DNA from: an uncultured Pelagibacteraceae bacterium
Lineage (GTDB): Bacteria; Pseudomonadota; Alphaproteobacteria; Pelagibacterales; Pelagibacteraceae
Reading direction: 5' to 3'
Assembly: GCA_902592275.1 (NCBI GenBank)
Contig: CACJDW010000003.1
Span: forward strand, 45,093 to 109,092
Length of the DNA: 64,000 nucleotides
Below, piece after piece: positions 17,242 through 26,408 of this stretch. Position numbers and translations under genes: made by a program. Position 1 is the stretch's first letter; the number at the start of each line of letters is the position of its first letter. Below the pieces are notes generated by a model. That model was not told where the DNA came from and ran no database searches. It saw only the letters and a list, made by a program, of their open reading frames with translations.

Positions 17242-17821
17242 TTTTTTATTTTTAATAATATTATTTATTTCAGCTTGTTCATCGGTTCCTAAAAATACAG
17301 CAAACAGTTGTTCAATATTTGAAGAAAGATATTTTTGGTATAAACATGCGAAAAAGTCTGAAAAAAAATGGGGCACACCAGTTTACTTACAGCTTGCAAT
17401 TATTAAAATGGAATCCAGCTTTGATTGGTTAGCAAAACCACCAAGACAAAAGCTTTTTAAGGTTATTCCCTATAAAAGACCATCAAGTTCTTTTGGTTAT
17501 TCTCAAGCAGTAAAAGGTACCTGGAAACAATACAAAAATGAGACTGGAAATAAGTATGCAGTAAGATCAAGATTTAAAGACAGTGTTGACTTTATAGGGT
17601 GGTATACAAATAAAACCGAAAAAATTTTAAAAATCTCAAGGAATGACGCGTTCAATCAATATGTTGCTTATCATGAAGGTTGGGGAAATTATAAGAATTA
17701 TAAAAAAAACAAAAAAGTGATTAATCTTGCAAAGCGTGTGGAAAAACAATCAAATATTTATAAACAACAATTATTAAAATGTAAAAATTCTTTATCAACG
17801 TCAAAGTATATTATTTTTTAA
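17222..17821 (+). CDS. Lipoprotein with lysozyme-like (SLT) fold
   Basis: 199-residue predicted lipoprotein: hydrophobic signal with lipobox LFISAC and lipidated Cys19. Residues about 35-175 resemble the transglycosylase SLT superfamily: IIKMESSFDW puts a candidate catalytic Glu at residue 64, followed by SSSFGYSQAVKGTWKQY and a YVAYHEGWGNY stretch typical of the group. The likely role is cleavage of peptidoglycan glycan strands at the cell envelope, but activity is inferred. It overlaps the VanZ-like gene by 20 bases and its stop interlocks (TTAA) with the convergent RND gene. Confidence 0.72.
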   Translation: MKILKLNFLFLIILFISACSSVPKNTANSCSIFEERYFWYKHAKKSEKKWGTPVYLQLAIIKMESSFDWLAKPPRQKLFKVIPYKRPSSSFGYSQAVKGTWKQYKNETGNKYAVRSRFKDSVDFIGWYTNKTEKILKISRNDAFNQYVAYHEGWGNYKNYKKNKKVINLAKRVEKQSNIYKQQLLKCKNSLSTSKYIIF

Positions 17822-20800
17822 TTTAGCTGTTTTTTTAATTCAATATCAACTGCATCAATTCGCTTGGTATTTTTTGCAAGAGCTAAATACATTGTTGGAG
17901 TTACATATAAAGTAAAGAAGGTTGAAATAATCATTCCTCCTAAAATTGTAGAACCCACAGCTAATCTAGAGCCTTCACCTGCACCTGGGCCAATATTTCC
18001 AATAACTAATGGAAGCATTGCTATCATTGTACTAAGTGAGGTCATTATGATTGGTCTAATTCTAAGTTGGCAAGCTTTAATTATAGCGTCCTGAATTTTA
18101 ACACCGGTAGTTCTTATCTGATTTGTGTAGTCTACAATCAAAATACTATTCTTTGTGGATATACCAATAAGTATTATTAAAGCGATTTGAGAGAAAATAT
18201 TTACTGAACTATTTAAAAATAAAATAAATACTAATCCACCAAATACAGCTAGTGGAACTGTTAAAATAATAATAAATGGATGAACAAAAGAGTTAAATGT
18301 TGCTGCCATAACCAAATAAGCAGTTAACAAAGCAAGAGCAAAAATTAAGTATATTTCATTTGTTGTTTCTTTTAGTTCTTCAGATTTTCCTTTCCAAGTG
18401 ATTTGATTTTGAGGAGCAACTCTAATCATTACATCTTCCAGGTATTTTATTGCTTCTGTTAGAGTATAATCTTCTGCAAGCGCAGCAGAAATTGTAACTG
18501 CTCTTTGACGATTGTATCTTGGAAGCGCTTCAGCAGTGCCTTTCTCTTTAAACTCAACTAAACTTGCAACAGATACAAGTTTACCAGTTGTTTCAGATCT
18601 AACAAAAATTTTTGACAACCCATCTTTATCTCTTCTGTCTGCTAAATATTGTTGTAAAATAATTGGGTATTCTCTTCCTTCTTTACTAAAAGTTGTTACT
18701 CTTTTTCCTCCATAAAGAGTTTCTAGAGTTCTACCTATATTTTCAGTAGAAACTCCCAAATCATTCGCTCTGTTTTTATTAGTGATTAATTTAACCTCAG
18801 GTTTATTTTTTGTATAATCACTTTCAATTCTAGACATATTTCTATTTTTTCTTAATTCTCTTAAGACACTATTTTGAATTTCTTCTAATTCTTCGTAGCT
18901 AGATCCATATATCACCATTTGAACGGGCTTATTGTAACTAGATACTCTTATTGATTGTGGAGAAATTGGAAAAGCAAAAGTTTCAGGCACAGAAACCACT
19001 TGTCCAATTGCTTCTCTTAATACTGTTTGACTACTTTTTTCTCTATTTTTCCATTCATCAAGTAATGCAATAATTATAAAGGTGTTATAAGACGTTGCTG
19101 ATCTTCCAAAACCAGGAACTCTCATTATTAGTCTTGCATATGGACTGTCTTCTGCTTGTAATAATCTTAAAATTCTTCCTTCAATTATTTGAGCTTTTTC
19201 CTGTGTATATTCAAATGAACTTCCTTCATCAGTTGATCCAATAATTAAATAAGCACCTCTATCTTCAACTGGTATTAATTCTTTTTTAGAAAAACTAAAC
19301 AAATAAGCTGAAGCAGCAATTATTAAAATTATAAATATTGAAATAGTCTTTTGCTTATTAACCCAATATTTAAGGGAGTTCACATAAAATCCTGTAAAAG
19401 ATTTAAATCCATTATTGAATTTTCTTACAAGGAAATTGATTTTTTCTTTTTTATTTAAAAATTTACTCCCTAGCATTGGAGACAAAGTTAGTGCCACAAA
19501 AGAAGATACAACTATTGAAAAAGATAAGGCTATTGCTGTTTCTTTAAATAAAGTTCCCGATATTCCTTTAATAAAAATTAAAGGTAAAAATACTGCTATA
19601 AGAATTAAAGTCGTTGCAATAATTGCAAATGTAATTTGTTTAGAACCTTTGTAAGCAGCCACTAATGGTGTTTCACCATTTTCAATTCTTGTATAGATAG
19701 CATCAGTCATGATCACTGAGTCATCAGTGATTATGCCAATAGCAAGAATAAAGCTTAGTAAAACGAAAATATTAATTGATAGATCAAAAATATATAGACC
19801 TAGAAATGAACCTATAAGGCTAACTGGCAATGCAACAGCAGGAACTATTACAGCTTTTAGATTACCTAAAAATAGATAAATAATTAAAACAACTAATACG
19901 AATGCAATTACTAAACTTTTATATACTTCTTCAATTGCAGCACCTATGTAAGTTGCTCTATTAAATGCAATTTCTAATTTTAACCCGTCAGGTAAAGATT
20001 TGTTAAGTTCTTTTATTTTAGTTTTTATTTGTTTAGAAAGTTCTACCGTAGATGCACCACTTTTTGCATAAATTCCAATTCCTACGGTTTTCAAATCAAC
20101 TGCATTTTTTCGTTGTGCTTTAAATAAAGTTTTTTCCGAAACAGGTCCAAATTCTATATTAGCCACATCAGATAAAATTATAACTTTTTCCTTATTTTTC
20201 TTAAGTGGCAATTGTTTAATGGTATCAATATTAGAATAGGATTTATCAATGTTTAAAGTTAAGTCTTTGTTATTAGCTTCTAAGGTTCCAGCTGGAAGAT
20301 TTATATTCTCATTTCTAAGAGCTCTTTCAACTTCTTGAATTGTAAGATCATTTGCAGCTAATTTTATTGGATCTATCCAAACTCTAACACTAAGCTCTCT
20401 TAATCCACCAACTAAAATTCGACCTACGTTTGGAACACTTGAGAATGCATCTATTAGATATCTTTCAGCATAATCTCCAAGATCTAAATCATTCCAAGTT
20501 GGAGATGATAAAGCTACCCACATTGTAGTTGTAAAACCTGCTGCCTGTTTTAAAATTTGCGGAGGGTTTGATTCACTTGGTAAATTATCCACAACCCTTG
20601 CAACTCTTTCTCTAATATCATTAGCAGCATCATCTAAATCAATGTCTGTGTTGAATTGAATATTAATTCTACTTCTTCCATTGAGAGAACTTGAGTCAAT
20701 ATTTTTGATACCCTCAGCTCCACCAATTACATCCTCTAATTTTTGAGTTATTTCTTCATCAACAATTTCAGCTGAGGCAGATTTATAATCGGTTTGAACT

Positions 20801-20940
20801 TGAACTACAGGAGGCTGTATACCATCAGGAAGTTCTCTGACTGGCAATTCTAAAAAGACAAAAATACCAAAAATAATTAATATTAAAGACATGACCCAAG
20901 CTACCACAGGTCGTTTAATGCTAACTTCAGTTATATACAT
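17818..20940 (-). CDS. RND efflux permease (HAE-1/AcrB type)
   Basis: Inner-membrane proton-driven exporter of 1040 residues, standard for the AcrB family: twelve membrane helices with two large periplasmic loops. The proton-relay residues are present, TDDSVIM in helix 4 and TKNSILIVDY in helix 10. The N-terminus RPVVAWVMSLILIIFGI is typical. It is the last gene of an operon msrA-sseA-adaptor-permease with gaps of 1-4 bases. No TolC-type outer-membrane gene is in the window. Substrates cannot be predicted; an RND pump is a large investment for so compact a genome. Confidence 0.93.
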   Translation of the reverse strand: MYITEVSIKRPVVAWVMSLILIIFGIFVFLELPVRELPDGIQPPVVQVQTDYKSASAEIVDEEITQKLEDVIGGAEGIKNIDSSSLNGRSRINIQFNTDIDLDDAANDIRERVARVVDNLPSESNPPQILKQAAGFTTTMWVALSSPTWNDLDLGDYAERYLIDAFSSVPNVGRILVGGLRELSVRVWIDPIKLAANDLTIQEVERALRNENINLPAGTLEANNKDLTLNIDKSYSNIDTIKQLPLKKNKEKVIILSDVANIEFGPVSEKTLFKAQRKNAVDLKTVGIGIYAKSGASTVELSKQIKTKIKELNKSLPDGLKLEIAFNRATYIGAAIEEVYKSLVIAFVLVVLIIYLFLGNLKAVIVPAVALPVSLIGSFLGLYIFDLSINIFVLLSFILAIGIITDDSVIMTDAIYTRIENGETPLVAAYKGSKQITFAIIATTLILIAVFLPLIFIKGISGTLFKETAIALSFSIVVSSFVALTLSPMLGSKFLNKKEKINFLVRKFNNGFKSFTGFYVNSLKYWVNKQKTISIFIILIIAASAYLFSFSKKELIPVEDRGAYLIIGSTDEGSSFEYTQEKAQIIEGRILRLLQAEDSPYARLIMRVPGFGRSATSYNTFIIIALLDEWKNREKSSQTVLREAIGQVVSVPETFAFPISPQSIRVSSYNKPVQMVIYGSSYEELEEIQNSVLRELRKNRNMSRIESDYTKNKPEVKLITNKNRANDLGVSTENIGRTLETLYGGKRVTTFSKEGREYPIILQQYLADRRDKDGLSKIFVRSETTGKLVSVASLVEFKEKGTAEALPRYNRQRAVTISAALAEDYTLTEAIKYLEDVMIRVAPQNQITWKGKSEELKETTNEIYLIFALALLTAYLVMAATFNSFVHPFIIILTVPLAVFGGLVFILFLNSSVNIFSQIALIILIGISTKNSILIVDYTNQIRTTGVKIQDAIIKACQLRIRPIIMTSLSTMIAMLPLVIGNIGPGAGEGSRLAVGSTILGGMIISTFFTLYVTPTMYLALAKNTKRIDAVDIELKKQLN

Positions 20941-20944
20941 TTAA

Positions 20945-21940
20945 TTATTTTTTCTCTTTATCTGATTTTTTAAAAATATTTTTCAACCAATCAAATTTAC
21001 CTTTTTTTTCTTCAGCTTTTTTTGATTTATCTTTTTTACCCCAGCTAGAATTTCCTTGTTTTTTTTTAGCACCTTTCTCTATAGGTCTGATTGTTAAATT
21101 TGGTCTTACTTTTTTTGTTCCTTCTGCAACAATTTTATCTCCATTATTTAATCCATCTAATATTTCTACAAAGCCTAAATATCTATCACCAATGGTTACC
21201 TTTGTTTTCATTACTTTATTTTTTTCATCTACTTTATAAATAAAAACATTTTCACCCTCGACAATTGTACTAGTGTCAGGAGCACTTAAACCATTTCTCA
21301 CATCATATTTAATTGATATTTCTAAAAATGAGCCAGGTAAAATTTCACCTGATGAATTATCCATCTTAATTCTTGTTGCTAAAGCTCTTGTATCTTCACT
21401 TATCCTACTAGCAAAAGAGTCTACTTCACCTTTATAAATTTTATTTTTATATCCAGAAAATTTTATATCAACTGGCAGACCAACTTCAATAAATGGTACA
21501 AAAATTTCAGGTATATCTACATCACAATATATTGAACTAGTGTCTTCAAGATTAATTAATATTGAAGATTTTGAAACCTCTATATCTTCTGAAAATTCTC
21601 TTTTTCCAATAACACCATCAAATTGAGCAATAACTTTTCGATTTTTAAGCTCAGCAATTATATCACCCTTTTTAACTTTTTGATTAAATTTTATAGGTTT
21701 CAATATTTCATATTTTTCAATTTTAAATGATTGTGTTTGAATTGGAGTTGCAGTCCCATAGGTACTAACAACATTTTCAAAAACTCTTTCTTGAGTAGTA
21801 GTTACTATTATTCCAGGAGGTGGTCTTTTACTGAATTTTTTTTTGAAATGATTTCCGATCATTGTTCTTCCAATAATCACTGTTGCAATTATAAGAAAAA
21901 AAATAATTACTATACTTGTTATTTTTGTTGATGTTTTCAT
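20945..21940 (-). CDS. RND efflux periplasmic adaptor (membrane fusion protein)
   Basis: 331-residue HlyD/AcrA-type adaptor joining the RND permease to an outer-membrane channel. N-terminal membrane anchor at about residues 7-28, then the lipoyl half-motifs (KKGDIIAELKNRKV and AQFDGVIGKREF), which lie unusually close together, so the alpha-helical hairpin is very short or missing. A beta-barrel and the SAPDTSTIVEGENVFIYKV domain follow. The last 45 residues are lysine-rich (KKKQGNSSWGKKDKSKKAEEKK), which is odd for a periplasmic tail. Four bases separate it from the permease gene. Confidence 0.88.
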   Translation of the reverse strand: MKTSTKITSIVIIFFLIIATVIIGRTMIGNHFKKKFSKRPPPGIIVTTTQERVFENVVSTYGTATPIQTQSFKIEKYEILKPIKFNQKVKKGDIIAELKNRKVIAQFDGVIGKREFSEDIEVSKSSILINLEDTSSIYCDVDIPEIFVPFIEVGLPVDIKFSGYKNKIYKGEVDSFASRISEDTRALATRIKMDNSSGEILPGSFLEISIKYDVRNGLSAPDTSTIVEGENVFIYKVDEKNKVMKTKVTIGDRYLGFVEILDGLNNGDKIVAEGTKKVRPNLTIRPIEKGAKKKQGNSSWGKKDKSKKAEEKKGKFDWLKNIFKKSDKEKK

Positions 21941-21942
21941 AG

Positions 21943-22755
21943 TTAGTTTTTCCCGTACTCAGCCCAAGAGCCATCGTAAATAGTCGGCATATATTTAGCA
22001 TTTATTAAAGAATAAGCTAGTGCCAATACACTTGCAGTCACTCCAGAACCACATGAAAATACTAGATTTTTATCATGGTCAAAATTAAAGGACTTAAATT
22101 TTTCAATTATTTTATCTTTACTAACGAAAGTATGGTCTTCGTTTACTAATTCAGAAAAGGGTAGGCAAAAAGAATTTTTTATTGAACCACTTCTAAGACC
22201 TTTCCTTGGTTCAGCAACTTTGCCTTCAAATCTTTCTCTGCTTCTTGCATCAACAACATTAAATTGTTTTTTATTAATATTTTCATCTATTTGTTTTTTA
22301 TTTTTAACAAGTTCTTTATTTTCTTTACATGTATACTTAGAAGTTTGAGTGGTCACTTTTTTGTTATCTGTAGATTTATTTTCTTTTTTCCATTTTTTTA
22401 ATCCACCATCTAAAACATGAACTAGTTTAGGGTCATGTCCATAATAAATTAAATTGTACCAACATCTACAAGAACTAATAACATCAGAGTTATCGTAAAC
22501 TACTATTCGATCATTATTTTCTATACCCATATTACTCATTATTTTTTCCCAAGATTTAGTATCGGTAAGCATATGCGGTAAATCAGTATCTAATTTAGAA
22601 TTTTTATCTAAATCAAAAAAAATTGCATTTGGTATATGTTCCTTAAAATACTCCTCAAAACCGTTTCTTTGAGTTTGAGGCATATGCCATGAACAATCAA
22701 TAATTTTTACTTTATCAATATTATTTTCTAACCAACTTGTATCAACTAAAGACAT
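21943..22755 (-). CDS. sseA: 3-mercaptopyruvate/thiosulfate sulfurtransferase (tandem rhodanese)
   Basis: 270 residues, two rhodanese domains: an inactive N-terminal half and a catalytic C-terminal half with FSCGSGVTASV, whose CGSGVT loop matches mercaptopyruvate sulfurtransferases rather than classical thiosulfate rhodaneses. It moves sulfane sulfur from 3-mercaptopyruvate to thiol acceptors. VVDARSRERFEG near residue 165 marks the second domain. It lies one base after msrA and two bases before the adaptor gene, so one mRNA probably carries methionine repair, sulfur transfer and efflux. Symbol follows the family. Confidence 0.88.
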   Translation of the reverse strand: MSLVDTSWLENNIDKVKIIDCSWHMPQTQRNGFEEYFKEHIPNAIFFDLDKNSKLDTDLPHMLTDTKSWEKIMSNMGIENNDRIVVYDNSDVISSCRCWYNLIYYGHDPKLVHVLDGGLKKWKKENKSTDNKKVTTQTSKYTCKENKELVKNKKQIDENINKKQFNVVDARSRERFEGKVAEPRKGLRSGSIKNSFCLPFSELVNEDHTFVSKDKIIEKFKSFNFDHDKNLVFSCGSGVTASVLALAYSLINAKYMPTIYDGSWAEYGKN

Positions 22756-22756
22756 C

Positions 22757-23200
22757 TTATCTTTTTTCCAAATATCGTTGATGATACTCTTCAGCTGGGC
22801 AATAATTTTTAACTAAAGAAGTTTTTGTTACTACTTTTCCTGATAATTTGACGTTTTCTTTTTCTATCATTTTTTCAGCAGTAATTTTTTGCTGATCATT
22901 TAAATAAAATATTTCACTTCTATATTGGGTTCCAAAATCTGGTCCTTGAGAATTTAAGGTTGTTGGATCATGAATTTCAAAAAAATATTCAAGAATTTTC
23001 TCGTAAGATATTACTTTAGGATCAAAATCTAATTTTACTACTTCTGCATGATTTGTTGTACCTGTGCATACTTCTTTGTAATTTGTTTCAGCGTTATGAC
23101 CTCCACAATAACCTACCTCTGTTTTTATAACTCCATCAAGTTTACTAAACTTAATTTCTGGTCCCCAAAAACATCCTAATCCTAAAATTGCTATTTCCAT
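22757..23200 (-). CDS. msrA: Peptide methionine (S)-S-oxide reductase
   Basis: Repairs oxidised methionine in proteins and as free amino acid using thiol reductant. 147 residues with the catalytic Cys10 in GLGCFWGPE, VGYCGGH, HAEVVKLDFDP and the C-terminal NYCPAEEYHQRYL, whose Cys can act as the resolving residue. Length is at the short end of the family. First gene of a leftward four-gene operon; divergent from the DMT transporter across 34 bases. Confidence 0.93.
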   Translation of the reverse strand: MEIAILGLGCFWGPEIKFSKLDGVIKTEVGYCGGHNAETNYKEVCTGTTNHAEVVKLDFDPKVISYEKILEYFFEIHDPTTLNSQGPDFGTQYRSEIFYLNDQQKITAEKMIEKENVKLSGKVVTKTSLVKNYCPAEEYHQRYLEKR

Positions 23201-23234
23201 TGATAATTAACTTAATTAATCTAAAGTTAATCAT

Positions 23235-24116
23235 ATGCTATCAAAAAATCAATTAGGCTTTTTTTACATGTTCATATCCGTATGTGCATTTTCACTTATG
23301 GATGTCATTGTTAAATGGTCTGAGGATTATCCCGTTGGACAAGTATTATTTTTCAGAGGATTTTGCGGAATAATTCCAATTTTATTTCTTATTCCTAAAG
23401 ATAGATATTTAGATTTTTACAAAACAACGAGACCATTTCTTCATTTTAAAAGATGTTTAGCAGGATTAATTGCTTTGGTTTCAATATTTGTAGCATTAAG
23501 AAATTTACCTTTAGCAACAGTTGTAAGTATTTCTTTTGCAGCACCAATATTTATAACAATATTTTCAATTTTTTTGTTAAATGAAAAAGTTGGTATTTAT
23601 CGATGGCTAGCAGTCCTAGTTGGATTTATTGGTATAATCTTCATAACAGAACCAGGTTTTAGCTCTTTAAATTTATATTATATTTATCCAATAATTTTTT
23701 GCTTAGGCTTATCTTATGTTGCTATTGCTATAAGAAAATTATCATCAACCGAGCCTGCTTGGTTAATTAGTTTTTTCTTTTCATTCTCAATTATGCTTCT
23801 AAGTTTTTTATCTTTTTATCAGGGATGGATCTTGCCAAGTTTACTAGATTTATTTTTGTTATCAATGGTTGGTATATTAGGTGGTCTTGCAAATTTATGG
23901 TTATCACAATCTTACAAGTACTCAGAAGTAAGTTTAGTTTCCCCTTTAAAATATCTTGGATTAGTATTTGCAATAATATTTGGATATTTTATTTGGAACG
24001 AAATACCAACTTCTAAAACATTATTAGGTGCCTTATTAGTTATAGTTTCATCTATTATTATATTTAGAAGAGAGATGTATTTGAAAAAAAAGTTATCTGT
24101 TTCACGACATGAGTAA
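23235..24116 (+). CDS. EamA/DMT-family transporter
   Basis: Ten-helix inner-membrane transporter of 293 residues with two EamA repeats. Seen: FYMFISVCAFSLMDVIVKW at the start, the FFRGFCGIIPILF loop, and the second repeat ending in GALLVIVSSIIIFRRE. The family exports metabolites such as amino acids, purines or S-adenosylmethionine, or imports nucleotide-like compounds; the substrate is not readable. Its end overlaps the glycosylase gene by 8 bases, so they are probably co-transcribed. Confidence 0.88.
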   Translation: MLSKNQLGFFYMFISVCAFSLMDVIVKWSEDYPVGQVLFFRGFCGIIPILFLIPKDRYLDFYKTTRPFLHFKRCLAGLIALVSIFVALRNLPLATVVSISFAAPIFITIFSIFLLNEKVGIYRWLAVLVGFIGIIFITEPGFSSLNLYYIYPIIFCLGLSYVAIAIRKLSSTEPAWLISFFFSFSIMLLSFLSFYQGWILPSLLDLFLLSMVGILGGLANLWLSQSYKYSEVSLVSPLKYLGLVFAIIFGYFIWNEIPTSKTLLGALLVIVSSIIIFRREMYLKKKLSVSRHE

Positions 24117-24744
24117 AATCCCGTCATATTGGAATAAAGCAAAAAAATATTTATCTAAAAAAGATAAAATCATGTCTTCTTTGATTAAAAAATATAAATC
24201 CCCTTCTGAGACAGTGCTAACTTCAAGAAAAGATGTTTTTTTCTCTCTCTGTAAAAGTATAATTGGACAACAAATTAGTGTAGCTGCTGCTAATTCAGTT
24301 TTTTTAAAATTTAAGAAAAAATGCAAAAATAGAATTAACCCAAAAATAGTAAGCAAGTTATCTACTATTCAGCTCAAAAGTTGCGGTCTAAGTAGACAGA
24401 AAGTGAAAGGAATAAAAAGTTTAGCCCAAAAAATATTAAGTAAAGAGTTTAACCCAAGACTTATTTCAAAAATGTCTGATGAAGATGCCATAATTTATCT
24501 ATCTGAATTAAGACAAATTGGAAGATGGTCAGCAGAAATGATTTTATTATTTACTTATAATCGTCCTAATATTTGGCCAATCCAAGATATTGGTTTGTTA
24601 AGAGCTATTTCAAAAAATTTTAATAAAAAATATCTTCCACCTGAAAGTTATGTGAAATATTTAAACAAAAAGTTTTCTCCTTACTGTTCTGTAGCGACTT
24701 GGTATTTATGGAGAAGTATAGATCCCGAACCTATTCAGTATTAA
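24109..24744 (+). CDS. DNA-3-methyladenine glycosylase II (HhH-GPD family)
   Basis: Base-excision repair glycosylase of 211 residues, AlkA type without the N-terminal TBP-like domain. Seen: IIGQQISVAAANSVFLKF near residue 55, the helix-hairpin-helix LRQIGRWSAEM near 137, and the catalytic-Asp region WPIQDIGLLRAI near 163. It removes alkylated purines such as 3-methyladenine from DNA. Overlaps the DMT transporter by 8 bases. Lacks the four-cysteine iron-sulfur cluster of Nth/MutY, which supports the AlkA assignment. Confidence 0.88.
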   Translation: MSKIPSYWNKAKKYLSKKDKIMSSLIKKYKSPSETVLTSRKDVFFSLCKSIIGQQISVAAANSVFLKFKKKCKNRINPKIVSKLSTIQLKSCGLSRQKVKGIKSLAQKILSKEFNPRLISKMSDEDAIIYLSELRQIGRWSAEMILLFTYNRPNIWPIQDIGLLRAISKNFNKKYLPPESYVKYLNKKFSPYCSVATWYLWRSIDPEPIQY

Positions 24745-24756
24745 GCCTTTATTAGA

Positions 24757-25047
24757 CTACATTCCCTCAAAAATTATGTGTTCTCTAGTAGCATTATTTT
24801 CCAAATGTTTTCTAGCTTCAACATACTCTTCGGAATTGTAACAATTTTTTGCTGTTTCAATATCTGGAAATTCTGCAAGAGCTACTCTAACCATTTCCCT
24901 ACCTTCCAGGGTTACATTATTTGCACTTCTCGCTATTATTTTTCCAGAATATTTTTCAACCGCTTCTTTTGCTTTAACGGCATATTTTTTAAGTCGTTCG
25001 TCGTCTTTTATTTCAGTATAATTCGCAATCCAATAGGCTTTTTTCAT
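24757..25047 (-). CDS. DUF1330 family protein
   Basis: 96-residue cytoplasmic protein of the DUF1330 family, a ferredoxin-like alpha/beta barrel fold related to ABM monooxygenases. Typical parts are KKAYWIANYTEI at the start, KIIARSANNVTLEG, and a late EYVEARKHLE stretch. No function is established for the family. It follows the family-17 glycosyltransferase gene after one base on the same strand, so the two are probably one transcript, although no functional link is evident. Confidence 0.8.
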   Translation of the reverse strand: MKKAYWIANYTEIKDDERLKKYAVKAKEAVEKYSGKIIARSANNVTLEGREMVRVALAEFPDIETAKNCYNSEEYVEARKHLENNATREHIIFEGM

Positions 25048-25048
25048 T

Positions 25049-25939
25049 TCAATCCAACCAAAGTTTATATTTTTCTTTATTCTCTTGCAAGTAAAGAGGT
25101 AACTTTGATAACGGATAGTCTTCTAATTCACTTCCATTTCCTATTTTGTTCACTCTTTTGTCAACTTTTAAATCATAAATTGCTTGTTTATTTTTTATTA
25201 TATTTTTTATTTCCTCTAGTGATAGTGGATTAATATCAAATTCTCTATGATGAAGATATGATTTAAGTTTATGCTCAATTTCTTCTGGTGTTTTTATATT
25301 AGAAAAATGCCAGCCACCTTTATCTATAAATTTTAAATTGATATATTTTTTTTCTGAAAAAAAGGTATCCAATCTGTAAATGGGGTATTTTTTATCTTTA
25401 ATATTTCTTAGCCACTGAGGGTTTTTAAAATTCTTTTTTTTGCATCCTTTAGTACCAGACCATAACATGTCTGGCATTTTTAAATTTAACTTATAGTAAA
25501 ACATATCTTGTTTGAACAGTAGGATTTCACTCTTAATTTCTTTCAAGTTTAAACTTTGTAAATTAGGAATTTCATCAACATCTGATATTAAAATCAAATC
25601 TTCATCGTTAGCATTTTTTAAACCTTTAGCAATATAGTTTCTTTGCTCATTTTCTCTATGAGCGGCATTTAATATAAGTTTTCTTGATTTTTCACCTTCA
25701 CTGTCGTCTTCAAATACTTCTTCTATACCGCTCGGTATCTCATCATAAGTTAGATAAATAATTTTCTCTTTAAATCTATCAAACTTTTTTATGTCAAATT
25801 TTAAATTTCTTTTGTCCCCTTTATGTGTGTATGAGCTCTCAACTATAATAAAATAATCAATATATGGATTTAGGATATTTAGTCTAAGATCTAAAATAAC
25901 CTCTTCATCAAAATACATAAAACAATCGAATATTTTCAT
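25049..25939 (-). CDS. Glycosyltransferase family 17 protein
   Basis: 296 residues resembling GT17, the family of beta-1,4-mannosyl-glycoprotein N-acetylglucosaminyltransferase. Seen: the N-terminal KIFDCFMYFDEEVILDLRL, VESSYTHKGDKRNL, the DxD-like metal site ISDVDEIPN near residue 117, and GGWHFSNIKTPEE near 210. In bacteria it likely adds a sugar to surface polysaccharide or lipid; donor and acceptor are unknown. No membrane segment. Upstream is a 137-base space shared with the cytochrome c gene. Confidence 0.82.
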   Translation of the reverse strand: MKIFDCFMYFDEEVILDLRLNILNPYIDYFIIVESSYTHKGDKRNLKFDIKKFDRFKEKIIYLTYDEIPSGIEEVFEDDSEGEKSRKLILNAAHRENEQRNYIAKGLKNANDEDLILISDVDEIPNLQSLNLKEIKSEILLFKQDMFYYKLNLKMPDMLWSGTKGCKKKNFKNPQWLRNIKDKKYPIYRLDTFFSEKKYINLKFIDKGGWHFSNIKTPEEIEHKLKSYLHHREFDINPLSLEEIKNIIKNKQAIYDLKVDKRVNKIGNGSELEDYPLSKLPLYLQENKEKYKLWLD

Positions 25940-26076
25940 ATTTATTTTTTTACCTTCTTTACTACTTTTTTGATTAATTTAATTCAACAAATTACTTTTT
26001 CTATAATTACTAACTCATTCAGGTTTTCCATTTAATTTTTCTTTTTAATTTTTTTATTTATGATACCAAATTTGAA

Positions 26077-26400
26077 ATGAAAAAATTATTTTTAAATTTG
26101 AAGAATGTGCTATTAATTTTAGTATGTTTCTCAATTTTTCAAGCTAATGCAGATGAATTATTTAATAAGGGAAAAGAAGTTTTTCTGGGGGCTGGAAATT
26201 GTGCAGCATGCCATATGCTCTCAGATGCTGGATCGAACGCAATGGTTGGTCCAAATTTAAATGAAATCAGACCTGATGTTCAAAGAGTTTTAATGGCAGT
26301 TAGAAATGGCATAGGGGTAATGCCCGCAATGGAGGGTATACTAACTGATGAGGAAATAGAAGCTGTTGCTCACTATACTTCTATAGCTGCGGAACAATAA
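26077..26400 (+). CDS. Small periplasmic class I cytochrome c
   Basis: 107-residue precursor with a signal peptide (hydrophobic 9-24, cleavage probably after ANA) and a mature part of about 82 residues with one heme site CAACH (Cys42, Cys45, His46). The sixth ligand is probably Met82 or Met85 in VMPAMEG. It ends LTDEEIEAVAHYTSIAAEQ, a C-terminal helix of the family. It stands alone at the edge of the purine cluster, convergent with puuE by 8 bases. Because PuuD here lacks its usual C-terminal cytochrome domain, this could be its electron acceptor; that is a hypothesis. A TATGAT lies 12 bases before the ATG. Confidence 0.88.
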   Translation: MKKLFLNLKNVLLILVCFSIFQANADELFNKGKEVFLGAGNCAACHMLSDAGSNAMVGPNLNEIRPDVQRVLMAVRNGIGVMPAMEGILTDEEIEAVAHYTSIAAEQ

Positions 26401-26408
26401 TAAAAATT

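Noticed and set aside
24778..25233. Phe/Cys-rich plus-strand frame of 151 codons
   Set aside because: Lies antisense to DUF1330 and the GT17 gene, both of which match families; its composition is typical of an antisense shadow.
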